A stretch of 64,000 nucleotides of DNA, taken from assembly GCA_014549065.1 (NCBI GenBank), contig JACDOX010000018.1:7734151-7798150 (forward strand), given 5' to 3'. Positions 10,475 to 22,915 of this stretch are shown one piece after another. Position 1 is the first letter of the stretch; the number at the start of each line of letters is the position of its first letter. The notes beneath the pieces are model-generated. The model did not search any database and was not told where the DNA came from. It saw only the letters and a list, made by a program, of their open reading frames with translations. The position numbers and the translations under genes are program-made. Source of the DNA: Cardinalis cardinalis. Taxonomy: Eukaryota > Chordata > Aves > Passeriformes > Cardinalidae.

Positions 10475-13400
10475 TTCCTTCCCTATCTGTTCATGAAGAA
10501 GGAGAAATAGAGTCTAATAATGTCAACACAAAGATACTGGTAATAATGAACACTGCTGAAATATCTGTGATGGTTTTTGTTATTATTATTTATAAAATTT
10601 ACAGAAGTACCTCAACAGGGTTGTGAGGAGCTCTACAATTTAATATGTCTTAAAAAATTAATAGAGAAGTTGTATATTCTTTCCTTTACTTTTTTCCCCC
10701 TCTTTTTGGGATTTTTTTGGCTTGTTTACAAAATCTTGCAATAAAACAACTGGATAAACTAGGCAGGATTGAGGTCAGATGTATCATAGTGTTCATTCTA
10801 TGTCATTATTTTCAAAAAAGTAAAATAGTTATTAAATGGTAGCACATCAGAGTGGTATTTGACTAGGACAACAGCTAACCCAGTTCTGGATTTCTGGTTT
10901 CCTACTTTGCCCTCTGAAGTTCACCAAATTCATTTGAGTATTAGATTAAGAGTCACTATTTAGCTGAAACAAGGGGTTGTAAGGTTCTCATCAATAAGAA
11001 GTGTCAGACCTTTTCAAAAGTGTCCAATAAAAATTCAAATGCAATAAGACAAGTTTCAGCTCAGTCCCTGCTTATTTCTAAGATAAATATTTAGCAAGTA
11101 TCAAATACAAACCCACGATGGCCTTCTACAGGACTTCCTCACACAACGTCAAAGCACCTTTTGTACAGCTTTTGTGTACAAAATTTGACACTGATATTCT
11201 TTACAGGGTCAGTTAATATTCTTATCTTGCAAAGGCCAATCAAAAGTGGACAAATGACCTTTCATCTAGGTTGACACAAGTTTGTCTTCAGGTAGCTAAT
11301 GTTTTATTTTTCTGCTAATATAGGTATTGGTCTAGCAAATGTGCAGGGAAAATAATTTCTCTATCCTTTTCCAAACAAAACAGAAACTAAACTGCTATTT
11401 TGTTGTGTTGAAAATGCCTGTTGCCTCTCTCTCACCTTGTTCTCTGTTCTTATTCTCAAATATCCATATGAAGAAAAAGAAAAATGTACAGATAATCTCC
11501 TCCCCCTTCCCAATTCTTTAATTTACATTTTTAAATCATCATTTTCTGGTTACATATCAGTTGTATATTTTATATACACTATAAATACGAGTTTTCATAT
11601 AATGGGGACATTAAAATAAGATTGACAGGACCATAAATATTTGGACATCAACACCAAAACCAGAAAATTAGAATGTTGCTAAAAGTTATTTCCCTTCTTG
11701 AAACAATTAACAGGGGTGGATCATACTTAAATCATACCTGCAATAAATATCTGCAGACACCTCATTATAATTTGAAGAAGGGGATGACCTCCAAAATGAA
11801 AGGAGACAAAAAGCAGTTATACTGGTATCTAGCTAGATTAAAGATCTAGATATCTGTTTTTAAGTCCCTAACACATAAATTTCCTAAAGTACGAGTTTAA
11901 GCTTCCCCTTTTAACATTTTTTAAAAAGGAGAGAGTCTATATTTTGTTAAAAAAAAAAACCTGGCTAAAAATAAAATAATTAGATAGATTAATTAAAAGT
12001 ATGACTGAAAATCAAAATGGTCCCTAGTGCANATAACTTGATGACTGAAATTTACATCTCTTGTTGCAAATCATATTCTCCACCTTTCTGAAGAGCTAAT
12101 TGAAACACAGGTGACCTAAAATATTACTACAATTAGAGAAAACAAATCAAGATGCATATTTTGTTACTTTACTTTTCTCTCTTTACTTACATTCAATGAC
12201 TTTGACTGATTAATATAATGGCAAATTTTAAACATTTGAAAGGTAAAGTACTTTTTCTGGAGCTGGATATTAAAAGAATATTGTAGTAGTTGCCATCTTG
12301 AATATGACCAGTGTATTTTGGTGGTCAAGACAAAGTACACTGCAAAAACTTTGACCAAAGTTATGATCCCTTACCTTTAACGTAAATCGCACTCCTTAGA
12401 TCTAATTTTAGGTATTTGTCTGCTCTTTTGAATCAGAGGTTTCTCTGTCATAGAATACTTCTGTTTGCAAGTCACCTATCACTTTTGTGTGTAGAGNAAA
12501 TCTAAGACTGAGCTTCTAGTTTGGAGAACTTTGTTTCCATATGACAACCAAGAATCTGTAATGCAAATGTTTCCTGGTCAACATTTATACAGGCAGAATA
12601 CTGGGAGGTCTTGTAGTCCTCTGTACCTCTTTTATGAAATTGCATATTTAGATTGCACTTTTGTTTCAGTGTTGTTACTAGATATAAGGAAATATATTTT
12701 TCCTATTGGACATTATACTCACTGCAATTTATTCCTTTGTCTGATCATATGCAATGGTACCAAAATCTGTTGAAACACATGGCTGCTTTTTTCTTTGTAG
12801 AGTTTAGGCTTGAAGCATAGAAACTGTCATAAAAATGTGTTTCAGAGCACATGGAATGTTAGAAGCATAGGCTGGAGATGTATGTAGTAGAACAATCCCA
12901 CTACCCACCAGCTAGATTAAAAAAAAAAAAAAAAGTGAGAATATGGCCTGTTGCACTAACATTTGATCTATTGCAGTTCTAAAAAAAATAAAAGACATTA
13001 GTAAAAAAACCTGCCAAAAACTGTAACCAATGTACGCTGTGTGTTAGAAAGAGGTATTTTACATGCCTGATTTTAGCAAAGAATGTAATTCCTGAGACAA
13101 TTTTCTGTTATATCATTGTGTCACTTGTAACAACCCTTCAAATGTTTTCAGTATTTCTTGTTTGTTTTGGAATGAAGAAGTGATATTTAGCAATTCTTCA
13201 CTCTGTAAATTTCAGGATGATCTTATTGTTTTCAATTCTAAACTGGACAACCTGACTTCTGGTGTGGTTTCATTCTAGTTTATGGCCAGCTTTGGGCATT
13301 TAGCTGAAGCTACCAAGTGATGACCTAGCTCCTAAAACCACTTTGAAGATGATCAAGTTGCTAAAACATCCTATGAGGATACTCAAAACCTCTCACAAGA

Positions 13401-15208
13401 GTGACTTAGATTCTTACTACTCTCAATTGCTTTTAGAGACTTTTCTAGGATTATAAAGCTTCCTAACTCTGTCAGTTTAGAACCACAAGTGAGATAGTAT
13501 GAGCCCAAGCCATTGCTCTTTCTGTACTTATGTGTTGTCACTACAAATAAAGATAAAGTATGACAAATTTGGGAGTGGAAAAGATGGGGGAGGAGGGAAG
13601 AAAAGGTTTATCATAGCTTGTTCTAAATTTGAACACAAAAACCAAATTGAGAAAAAAGAATGCCTGTAGATAATGGTTTGAGAACAGGAAATTGTCACTA
13701 TCATTTGCTTTTACACTGTAATCAAAAAAATCCAGTGTTTGGAACAACACAGAAAAGATAAAACCTTATCCTCTATATCCAAAATAAATAGCCATCAGTA
13801 TTTGTCTTCACAATGTAGTAATTTATTCTTGAAGTACCAAGAGCTTTCAGACAAGACTAGGTTGTTATTTTGTTCATAGAACTGAGCATCGGCCCAGTCC
13901 TGGGCTGTTGCTAGTAATTTCTGAACACCCTGATCTTTTAATAACATGGGAAAGATGGCAAAATATTAATTGTCTTTAGATGTCCTGTCATTCCTTCAAT
14001 TTTTTAAAAATCTTGACATGTATATGATGCTTTCTATGTTCAGTGTTGTATTCCTCATTTGTTTGGAATATCTAGGCATGTTTATTTTTGCAGTTTCAAA
14101 GTAGTACTTATTTGTCACATACACCTCTGTAGTACTGCTTCACAATTGCACGAAGAAATAAATCAAAAAGTCAAAATCTCTTTTAGAAAAAGTCACCAGA
14201 TAAGATAAACTGATTTTCTTGCAGAAAAATTCTTTATTAAAAGCAATGCACCTAAATAATTTTCACATATCTGAGACAATTATCTGTCCATACATGGTAT
14301 CATTACTTGTTCTCTAAGTAATTCTGCTCTGTGGCTTTTTTCTANAAGCAAAGACGTATTAAAAGGTGTTCAGATCTCTAAAGTAGTTTCAAGTACTTTT
14401 GGAGCTTTGTAAATCAAATGGATAAAATCAAAACAATAAAGCAGAAAATGAATAAAAAGGTTTTAATGTTTGGCTTAAAGCCAAACTTACCATTAAAGTT
14501 GTAAATATCACCACCAAATAGATAACAATATAAAAATATATGTAAATCAGTAGAAATGTCTATATAAACCTATTTGTGAAAATCTATTTTCAGCAACTTG
14601 CAGCACTATGTACTCAGTTGTACTGTGCTTTCCTTTTTGAAAAATGTTGGCACAAGAGACTTGGTGTTTTAAAGAAACAGGCATACATAAATGCTTTCAG
14701 ATACTTTTACTACTGTTTCTGTCCAGTGGACTTTATGCACATTAAAAATGGCTTATATCTATTATACCTATTACTCAGGGGAAATTATCCATCCATCATT
14801 GAATAAAAGCTTCTCTTTCTAATGACATAATTTTAATGATACTAATGTAGTTTTTCAGAAATAAAATACATAGTGTGTAATCAGACTTCATTTTCTTCAC
14901 TTGAATAACGCTTATGTTGCCAAGGAAATATTATAGCACCACAGTGCCATTCCCTGTATGTGATAATTTGAGCGCACGTGACAAGTATTTTTCAAATATA
15001 TTTTCATTTAACTGAATATTGATGAGTCGTATCAAATATGTGTGCCACATAGATGAAATTTCAATTATAGCAACTTAATCAACTAGGCAAAATTTTATGA
15101 AAGGCAATTTTGTAGGAGTTCTTACATATTTCATACATTAATTTTATTAGATTATTGAGATTTCAAATTAAATATAGTTTAATTAGGAAATATTTTAAAA
15201 ATTCCTTT

Positions 15209-15271
15209 NNNNNNNNNNNNNNNNNNNNNNNNNNNNNNNNNNNNNNNNNNNNNNNNNNNNNNNNNNNNNNN
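15209..15271. other. Assembly gap (63 N)
   Basis: A run of 63 Ns, the only multi-base gap in the window. The sequence on either side is AT-rich with no shared repeat at the edges. Confidence 0.97.
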
Positions 15272-18200
15272 GTTATACAAGACCTGAACATGTGAGAGAG
15301 TGGTGAAAGGGGGAAGGACAAGATGTGGCTAATACCCCTATTTACTGCCTGCTCCAGTTACTAAGACACATAAAATCCCCAACCTGCAAATCTAGAGCAG
15401 GTGCATTGTTGAGGAGGTAGTTCTTATTATTCTGATACAATATTTTATTCTTTTATAAACTAATTTATTTAATTTATTCATATTTATTGGCTTTGTTCCT
15501 CAAAAGGATGAATGAAGGAGGCTGAGATTTACTTAATAATACTTGCAGATTTTGTTTTTTCATGTGATATTTTTACCTCCTTTTTCTTCTGAAATGGAAG
15601 CATATTGAAAATACTTAGTATGTGGCAATGAACTATAAACAAATATTATTTTTTTAAACAGAAGGATATATGGGTTGCAAAGGAAGAGTAGACATAGTTC
15701 CATAAAAGAGACTTTGGTCAGATAGAATTTGTGCTGTAACTGAGGTTTAGAATCTTGGATTAATTTTGACTTTTGTTCCTCTCTTGCATTTGGTAGTGCT
15801 CATTTTATGCTTCCAATTGAACATAAGCAAATTAGACAACTACCCAGTGAGGAAGAAATAGCTCGTCCCGAACATGTTTTCTTTCCATGAATAATGTACA
15901 GAAAAGAGAAACATTATTCAGAAAAGCACCAATTTCTGTGATGTGTTACAGCCACTGTTGAGAGACTGCATAGAACTAGTTTTCTTTTTATAATTTGATT
16001 AGGAAAATGGAAAGGATGAAAATGGTGGATACGGGAGGAGATGACAGCTCAGCATTATTCACAAGAGAAGAATGTAGAGAGAAACAACACATCCCACACA
16101 AAACAGGATTCACCTCTCACTGAGTTCTGGTTTCTTTTAAGAGAGAAAAAGATATGGTGATTCTTTAACACAAGTTATTGTAGGACATACAAAACATGAC
16201 TCAAGGAAGAAAGAAAAAAATTGGAATTTATTAGAATCATAGAATAGATTTATATAAAGATTTAGTTTTTTAAAAAATGCTTGAAAATGGAGTAACTTTC
16301 CACTTGATGAAATGAGCTTTTTAGCAGATGGAAACTGAAAGTTCCTAGAGTTGCGTTTAGCTATGTGAGGCCATATAATTAATTAAATATGTTTAGAAGC
16401 AGGAAAAAGATGAAAATATTGAAGCTTAGAAGGATACAGCACATATTTGCTACTAGTTAAAATTTAAATATAAATATATAATGCAAAAATATTAATATAA
16501 ATAAAGATTGAAACATATTTTGAGATTTTATTTTATCTATGATAATGGCCAAATTTTAAAATGTCAAATCAATTATAAAATACAAAAAATTATAAAATTA
16601 AATACCTCAATGTTTTAAATTTCCAACACAGAATTTATGCAAATAAAACAAAAGTATTGCTGCTTTCTCACTGTCCATGCAGTTCTTATTGGTCACATAT
16701 TCAATTTTCATTGAAAGACTACCATCTTTCTAAAAGATAATATTACGTATTTTTTCAACAGTCATCAATTATTTTGCTATAGATCATAAAATTATTTCCT
16801 TAGAAAACAAATTTTCTAGATCGATGTATTTTTCAGTTATTCATTCAGAAATTAAAAATTGGGATTTTTCATCATGATCATAGGAATCTCTCCTACCCAA
16901 ATCATGGAGAGGAGTGGCACACATTTTCAAGAGTCAAAGCTTATCACTCAAAAGTCCATGAATAGTAATTGCTATCATTTGATAAATCACATCCTAGAAT
17001 CCCTTTAATAAATTTATCAGTACTATTTTTTCATTTATTATACGCAATTTTNACACATTAGATATTTATATGCCTTAAGGAAAATAGCTCTCAAAACATG
17101 GAAATTTTTCCACAGAATATATACTTCAACAGATTTGTTCACTATCCTGATAGCCACTGTGTGATGTTTTGCCAGAATGCAACTTGTTTTTTCCAAGTAA
17201 ATGCAAGTTTAATTTTCCACAATACACTGATAAAGATTTTACTTTTTCATAAACGTAGGAATTTCAGAAATCTACTTTCTTTTTTTTTTTAACGATTTCA
17301 CAAGTTCAAACAATGTCTGCTCGGAAAGAATACATTAACACATCTAAATTCTCACAGGATATCTACAATTACAGTTAGGCATATGTCCATGCCCATATCT
17401 AAGCTTACATTAGCTACAATTTTTTTAAACATTGCCTATCCATCTCTAACAGCCAAAGGCCAGGTCTGGATCTCTGCTCAACTTTTACTGTTCATGATAC
17501 TTGCTAGTTTGTAGTTCTCTCCTACAGATTGTCTTTCCATGAGGTGGCTTTTATCATCCTCTTATTTTGCTCTGCTTCATTTCAATTTCCTTCTGCCTTT
17601 ATTTGCTTTTCAGACTGCTCCAAAATGCTTGTAGTAAACCTTCCTGACCTGAATTGCAATTTTCCAGGGTCTTTAGAAGAGCACGATCAGAAAAACTTCA
17701 TCTCAATTTAGTATCTACTGGGAAGAACCATAATTTTATAACCCAGCCAGATCACATTTGAAGCTTAATTTAGAGCNTATTACAGTCCCAGAAGGACAGC
17801 TAGGACAAGGAAATTTCTTTATAAGAGGAAACTCTCTGGTTTAATGCTACTTTTTTTTTTCCCTCCATAAGGAGCATAAAGGAAAACATACGAACGGTCC
17901 AAGTGCCCTGCTTTCAGTCAACACTCTCTTGTAGGACAAGTATTTTTACATTTTTTTTACGTTTTACAGAGGAGATGAAATGAGAGAGATACTTTTGTGT
18001 CATCTCAGGCTGTAACTATTCTTAAAATNCCTGATACTGCAGTGGTCTTGCAGGCAGTCAAGTCAGAACATCCCTTTTTCATTATGTAGCCTGAATGGAT
18101 TCTTTACTAAAAGAGCTTCTGGCACTGCTGCCAAGTGATGTTGCTTGTTCAGGTGTATACTATCAGGCCAATTGTCCTCTAAAACAGGCCAGCCACACCC

Positions 18201-18710
18201 AGCCTGNAGTTTGGGATGAGCCCCTGAATTTAGATAAATCTCAAACTCTGTGTAGGAATTATCTGNCAGAAGACCAGACAGCCTGATGGGTATCAAAGGT
18301 GAGTAATTCAAGCTGTAGATCTTGAACTCGTTATTAGAATGGTACAGTAGCAGTCTTGGAGAATCTCTTTGTCAGAAAATTGCTGGATCTTCTCATGTGC
18401 AGTATCTGTTAGACAACACCTTTTTTATGCATTTTGTGTGAAGAAAAAAGATAGGTAATATATTGTAAGAGATTTTGCTTTCATTGGATTTTATCAGTGG
18501 TCATTTAGTGTAGGAATTATGTAGGGATCATATAATGATCAGTGATTACTTCTCATCTTTGCTTGTAAATATGTCACTGAAGCAGATGGAAAAATAAGCA
18601 CAAGCAAGAAGCATGTGGTTAAAAAAAGTGCCACACTTAGCAAAATCTACTAGGACTGTCTCAATGACTGTAGTATCTCACACTGTTGTGAAGGCATTAC
18701 TCCAAAATCT

Positions 18711-18741
<31 letters not shown>

Positions 18742-20519
18742 TCATGCATGTCAGTGACAAATTAAAGTCTAGATGAGAATTTTAAAGGCCAGCGAGGTGC
18801 TTTAACTCTTGATGCATTGAAAGTGTGAGCAGCCCTTGTTAATTCATCTTGGCAGGAGGGAGATCATATCTGTTCTTGGCTGGATTTTTAGGGACAAAAT
18901 CTCTTAAGATTAAAAGAGGTACGTCCAAGTAATCTATTCCTTTCCTCTCACTCTAAATCTGTGAATGCTGAAACTGGGACAACTGCTGACAATGCTGCAG
19001 CAAAGAGAAGCCAGCTTGCAAGCATAGCTGCTGTAACAGGCAGAGCAAGGGTGGAATACCTAGTGACTTGCTGGAAAAGTATGATATTTGTAAATTATTA
19101 CTGTGCTTATTTTTTACACTGCTGATGGGCTAAAAATGCCTGTAGAACCACATCAACATGATGTTACTTTGTTTTAGGTGCGAGTTCTTGTGTGGTCCCA
19201 AAATGCATCATTCCAGAACGCTAGTGTTATTCTGTAGAGGCAGCTCTGAGCAAGCAGAAGGATGAGAAAACCCTTTCCACTCCTATTTGGTCATGTATCA
19301 CACTGGGAGAAGTATGAGAAGGGAAAGAAGAAAAGTAGGCAAAAAATGCTGTAAATATTCCTTTGTGTTTTTACCTCTAAATTTAAGCCTTCTGTTGTGT
19401 TTATACTTTTCTCTCCCTTCTGGTTAGATTAATTTTCACTTATTTGGTTATCATGCACTGTTCCTCATAAGCCCAAGTTGTCTTTTAGTTTAATAAAGCT
19501 CTCTGTTGAAGTTGTTACTCTTACTGGCCTAATTACGGTAAAAGTCTTTCCAGAAAGAATACACTGAAATTCAATAACAGATGAAACAGTTTATATAGAC
19601 CATTAAATTGGCACTACATTATTCTCAAACAGCAAATACAGGGAAGCTTATTTAAACCAATACATTTTTCGACAGACAAATCACTGCTTTTTTTCCTCAC
19701 ATATCCAATCCATAAATTTCAGAAAGGCAAACTGCCACAAGATAACTTCATGCCGGCAGTCCAGAAAATTACTTCAACAAGAAAGTTCAGCCTTGATATT
19801 TTGCATGCCAGTACATTGTCAGATGCTTGGTTATTAGTCACATNGCTTTTACTTTGAGCATCTCTGGCAGAAATGTGTTCCTTCAATAAATTATTTTCTT
19901 TTTTTTTAATTACTAAAATATTTTGAATATTAATAATGCATTCAGATACTATACTGTGTGTCTGTATTTATGCAAGTACTTTAGAATTCCAGGGAAATTT
20001 GCCTNTACACAGACACACTGAGGCATCCCAGGATAAACTCTTTTCATCCAGTCAGATCAGTTTCTATCTACAATATTCTGTCCCTGTTAATACTGAAATG
20101 CTTATTCCATATGTTTCCATCTTATCTATATCTGGCTTCATAAATCAATGCTGATGAGGTTTAGCAATGTCTTGGCCAGAACANCAAAAGGAAATGAAAT
20201 CTGGTACCACCCAAACACCAAAGCATTAGCAGTGTTTTCTGTGTTCACCTTCCTGTACCTTCCCTTGNCCAAATAAGATTCTAGTACTGCTTTTAGCTAA
20301 TTTATCGTTATATTTCTAATATAAACTGTTGACAAATATTTTCCTTAGAATCTTTAGCATAGACTGAAACTTACATTTGAAAATCAGGTCTGATTTCAGG
20401 TGTATTTGTGATTTCAGTGGTTGTCAAGTGGAGCAATTATTTAATATCTAAAGAAGTAGCAGTCTAAGAGTTGTTAGATTATTATTACTACTAAAACATT
20501 TTAATTAGGAAATGTGGTT
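15272..20519. other. Long AT-rich non-coding stretch
   Basis: No recognisable gene or named repeat. It contains a (TA)n microsatellite at 18711-18738 and several A/T homopolymer runs. The only open segment with somewhat protein-like composition is on the minus strand at about 18063-18378 (see findings); it cannot be assigned. Confidence 0.5.
18711..18738. repeat. (TA)n microsatellite
   Basis: A clean run of 14 TA dinucleotides, followed by cattcatgcatg. Confidence 0.9.
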
Positions 20520-22915
20520 AATGACCTCCACTGTTTTAGGCATCAAAAGCTTCAGAAAGCTATGGCACTGATCCTCCCAATTTTGCAGAACTTTGGAAGC
20601 CATAACAGATGCGTTGCAGAATAGCCTANTCCACTAGCTGACTAAATTGACTAGTGTATGTCAATTCTCCTTTAAGAGCGCCACTGTACTCAGGACACCA
20701 GACTGGCTCAGAAGTCTTGCAGAAAGTATATTGGCTACCTCTGCTACATGTAATTTTGGATGGTTTACTGTTAGCTATTTGAATTTAGAAATCCCCTCTG
20801 AAGGCATGTATTCTCTCTTTAGGTATCTGTCACACAATAAAATAATTTGTATTGCAGTTCTGAGGAGATTCTGGCCCCAGCTCATATTTGCTTGCTACAA
20901 ATTCAAGTAGTCTTATCACTTACTCTGTCATTCAAGGTGGCAAGCACTGAGGATCACAATGAGTTCTGCCCTTGAAGAACAAGGTGTCGTGACACAAGTT
21001 TGAGAAGATCTCCCATTTGCTAACATAAAAAACCTGCTACATAGAACGCCACCTGCCATAGAAGTTCATTGGTTAATGTTTCAAGAAAAAACAGCAAAAG
21101 GCGGGTCAGGGAGAAAGGGCTGGTGCTATGTTTGGTGTCACAAACGGTGACCTGTCATTACAGATGTCACCATCACCTTGATATCTCAATAGAATGTGGT
21201 GACGTGTTAGCTGCTTCGAGCACTCAGTCTCTTGTCAAACCATCTGTTTCATGGAGCTTCCGTATTTTCTCAGGGACTCCTGGTCAACTCAGTACATATA
21301 TAAGGTCACAGTTAACAGTCTTCGACACAAATGAGTCAAATTGTCAATGTTTTTGACACAAAGACAATGTGAAATAATACTTTCTTTATAAGAATAACTG
21401 GATGCCTATTATTGATAAATGGATAGGCATTCATTATGTGATGCCTATATAAAAGTGACTATTTTCTTTCAACAAATGGTTATGTATAGGAGTAAAGGAT
21501 GAATTTATCTTTATGATCTAAAGAATTATGAGAATAAGGCAGATCAGGCTTCACATTGTGCTTTACAAGATTCTCTACTGCAGCAATAAACCCAACTGCT
21601 TCTGCTAATCCTGTTTTATCGAATCTGACTGTTCCGAAATGATACCATGAAGGAGTAGGAAGACCTACCTGTATGATAGTAGATATTAGCATCACTATAC
21701 TAGGAAGAGATATTTAGGAGTGCTGGTTGATCAGATACACAGTAATGGGTGCTACATTTTTCTTTAGAGCTTGCTAAACTTAAAGCTACATTGATAAGAG
21801 CACGTGTCCTTCCTACAGAAAAGGATCTAATTCCAAACGCGAATAACAGCATGATATCTTCATTTCAACTCTTGGCTGCTGTGGCTGTTGGGACTGAACG
21901 TCTGATTAAATTGGCATTATAAAGAAATTCTCTCACATTTTCTTTTATGTGCTCCACAGCCCTGGATCACGTATTTTGGCTGTTCTCACTGTCTCATGTT
22001 TTCAGACATATTCATTTATCACAAAGCAAGGCACTTTCCTGTTTGTGTTTCCACTTTACTCTAAAGGACACACAGAGAAACATTACAGGAATGCAGGGTT
22101 GCAGCAAATAAATTGTCTGCACTTAGTCTGCAATATGTCTGAAGCCATTCAGCCTTGTATGATTTCTTGTTGCAGTGATAGAGTTAAAAGGCTTCTTGTA
22201 AACAACCATTTAATACAGCATTTTCTGATGACGTGACTCTTTGATCTGTTTTTCTGCTGAGAACTGTAATATATACTATGGAAATTCTATGTTCTTTGTG
22301 ATGAAATGTCTTAAAGTCTCATTTAATAATACAGTTGTCTATATAGCTCAAGAACATATCTGTACAGCAATTTAACTGGAATCAGATTGCCATGCAGCTC
22401 CCACAAATCTGAAAGTTTCATACCAAAGAAATTTCAAAAATCAACAGTTTCCAGAAAGATTAAAGGAAGCGTCACAACTTGAGGCATTGATGAGCTGCAC
22501 TAGACAAAGTGATAGTCATCACTACATTTACAGTGTTTGCTACTGGAACAAAACTGGGATGGGACAGAATCTCCTCAGTAGCTTTCCCGTTTTAACCACA
22601 TATATAGTACATTGCCTTCTCTCAAGAGAAAAACAAGTTAAATACATACTGTTCAAACAAAAAAAAAAGCCAACTCAAATCAGCAAGGATTTCTACTGTA
22701 CCATAGATTAATTTTTCTGTTAATTACTGTTTGAAGTGAACATCTCTCACAGCAGAAGTAGCCTTGTAATACAAGGCAAACAATCTCAATTCCTTACTAA
22801 GTAATTCTCATTTATGCAACTGCAGCCTGCAGGCATGCTTTCTGAACGAAATAAATTATTTGTGATTTGCAAGAAAGTAACAACCAGGTTCAGTATGATA
22901 TATGTAGATATCTAA
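20520..22915 (-). pseudogene. Endogenous viral element: decayed mononegaviral L-polymerase-like remnant
   Basis: The minus strand from about 22.9 down to 20.5 kb carries consecutive short open segments in changing frames, with protein-like composition (many codons starting with G or A, many Asp/Glu/Ala/Val). Short motifs follow the order of the L protein of non-segmented negative-strand RNA viruses. They are a pre-A-like block (KELRLFALYY, 22791-22762, then TEKLIYGTVEIL after a stop), a motif-A-like DASFN (22473-22459), a degenerate catalytic region near 22055, SDQPALLN near 21.73 kb and FGTVRFDKTGLAEAV within 21695-21480. After these come a capping-domain GxxT-like GSQYT (near 20.75 kb) and a GGSV...H region near 20.57 kb. 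Longer open segments are 22591-22475, 21960-21868, 21864-21703, 21695-21483, 21405-21292, 21234-21109, 21059-20931 and 20784-20629. Stops and frameshifts occur throughout, the catalytic motif is not intact, and both ends are truncated, so it cannot encode a polymerase. L normally performs viral RNA synthesis and mRNA capping. A bornavirus-like origin is plausible by precedent in vertebrates but not shown. Alternatives are another mononegaviral family or over-reading of chance frames. Confidence 0.55.

Larger units (their letters stand above)
9546..15208. other. Long AT-rich non-coding stretch
   Basis: More than 5 kb without a recognisable interspersed repeat or gene. It contains a short (AT)n tract near 9679-9701, a (CT)n run at 10461-10474, and a homopolymeric A run near 12920-12934. 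Open frames are all short, hydrophobic and chance-like. Confidence 0.55.

Noticed and set aside
16228..16245. agaatcatagaatag, resembling the CR1 3' terminal repeat
   Set aside because: Only about 15 bases match; the adjoining sequence does not follow the CR1 3' end convincingly.
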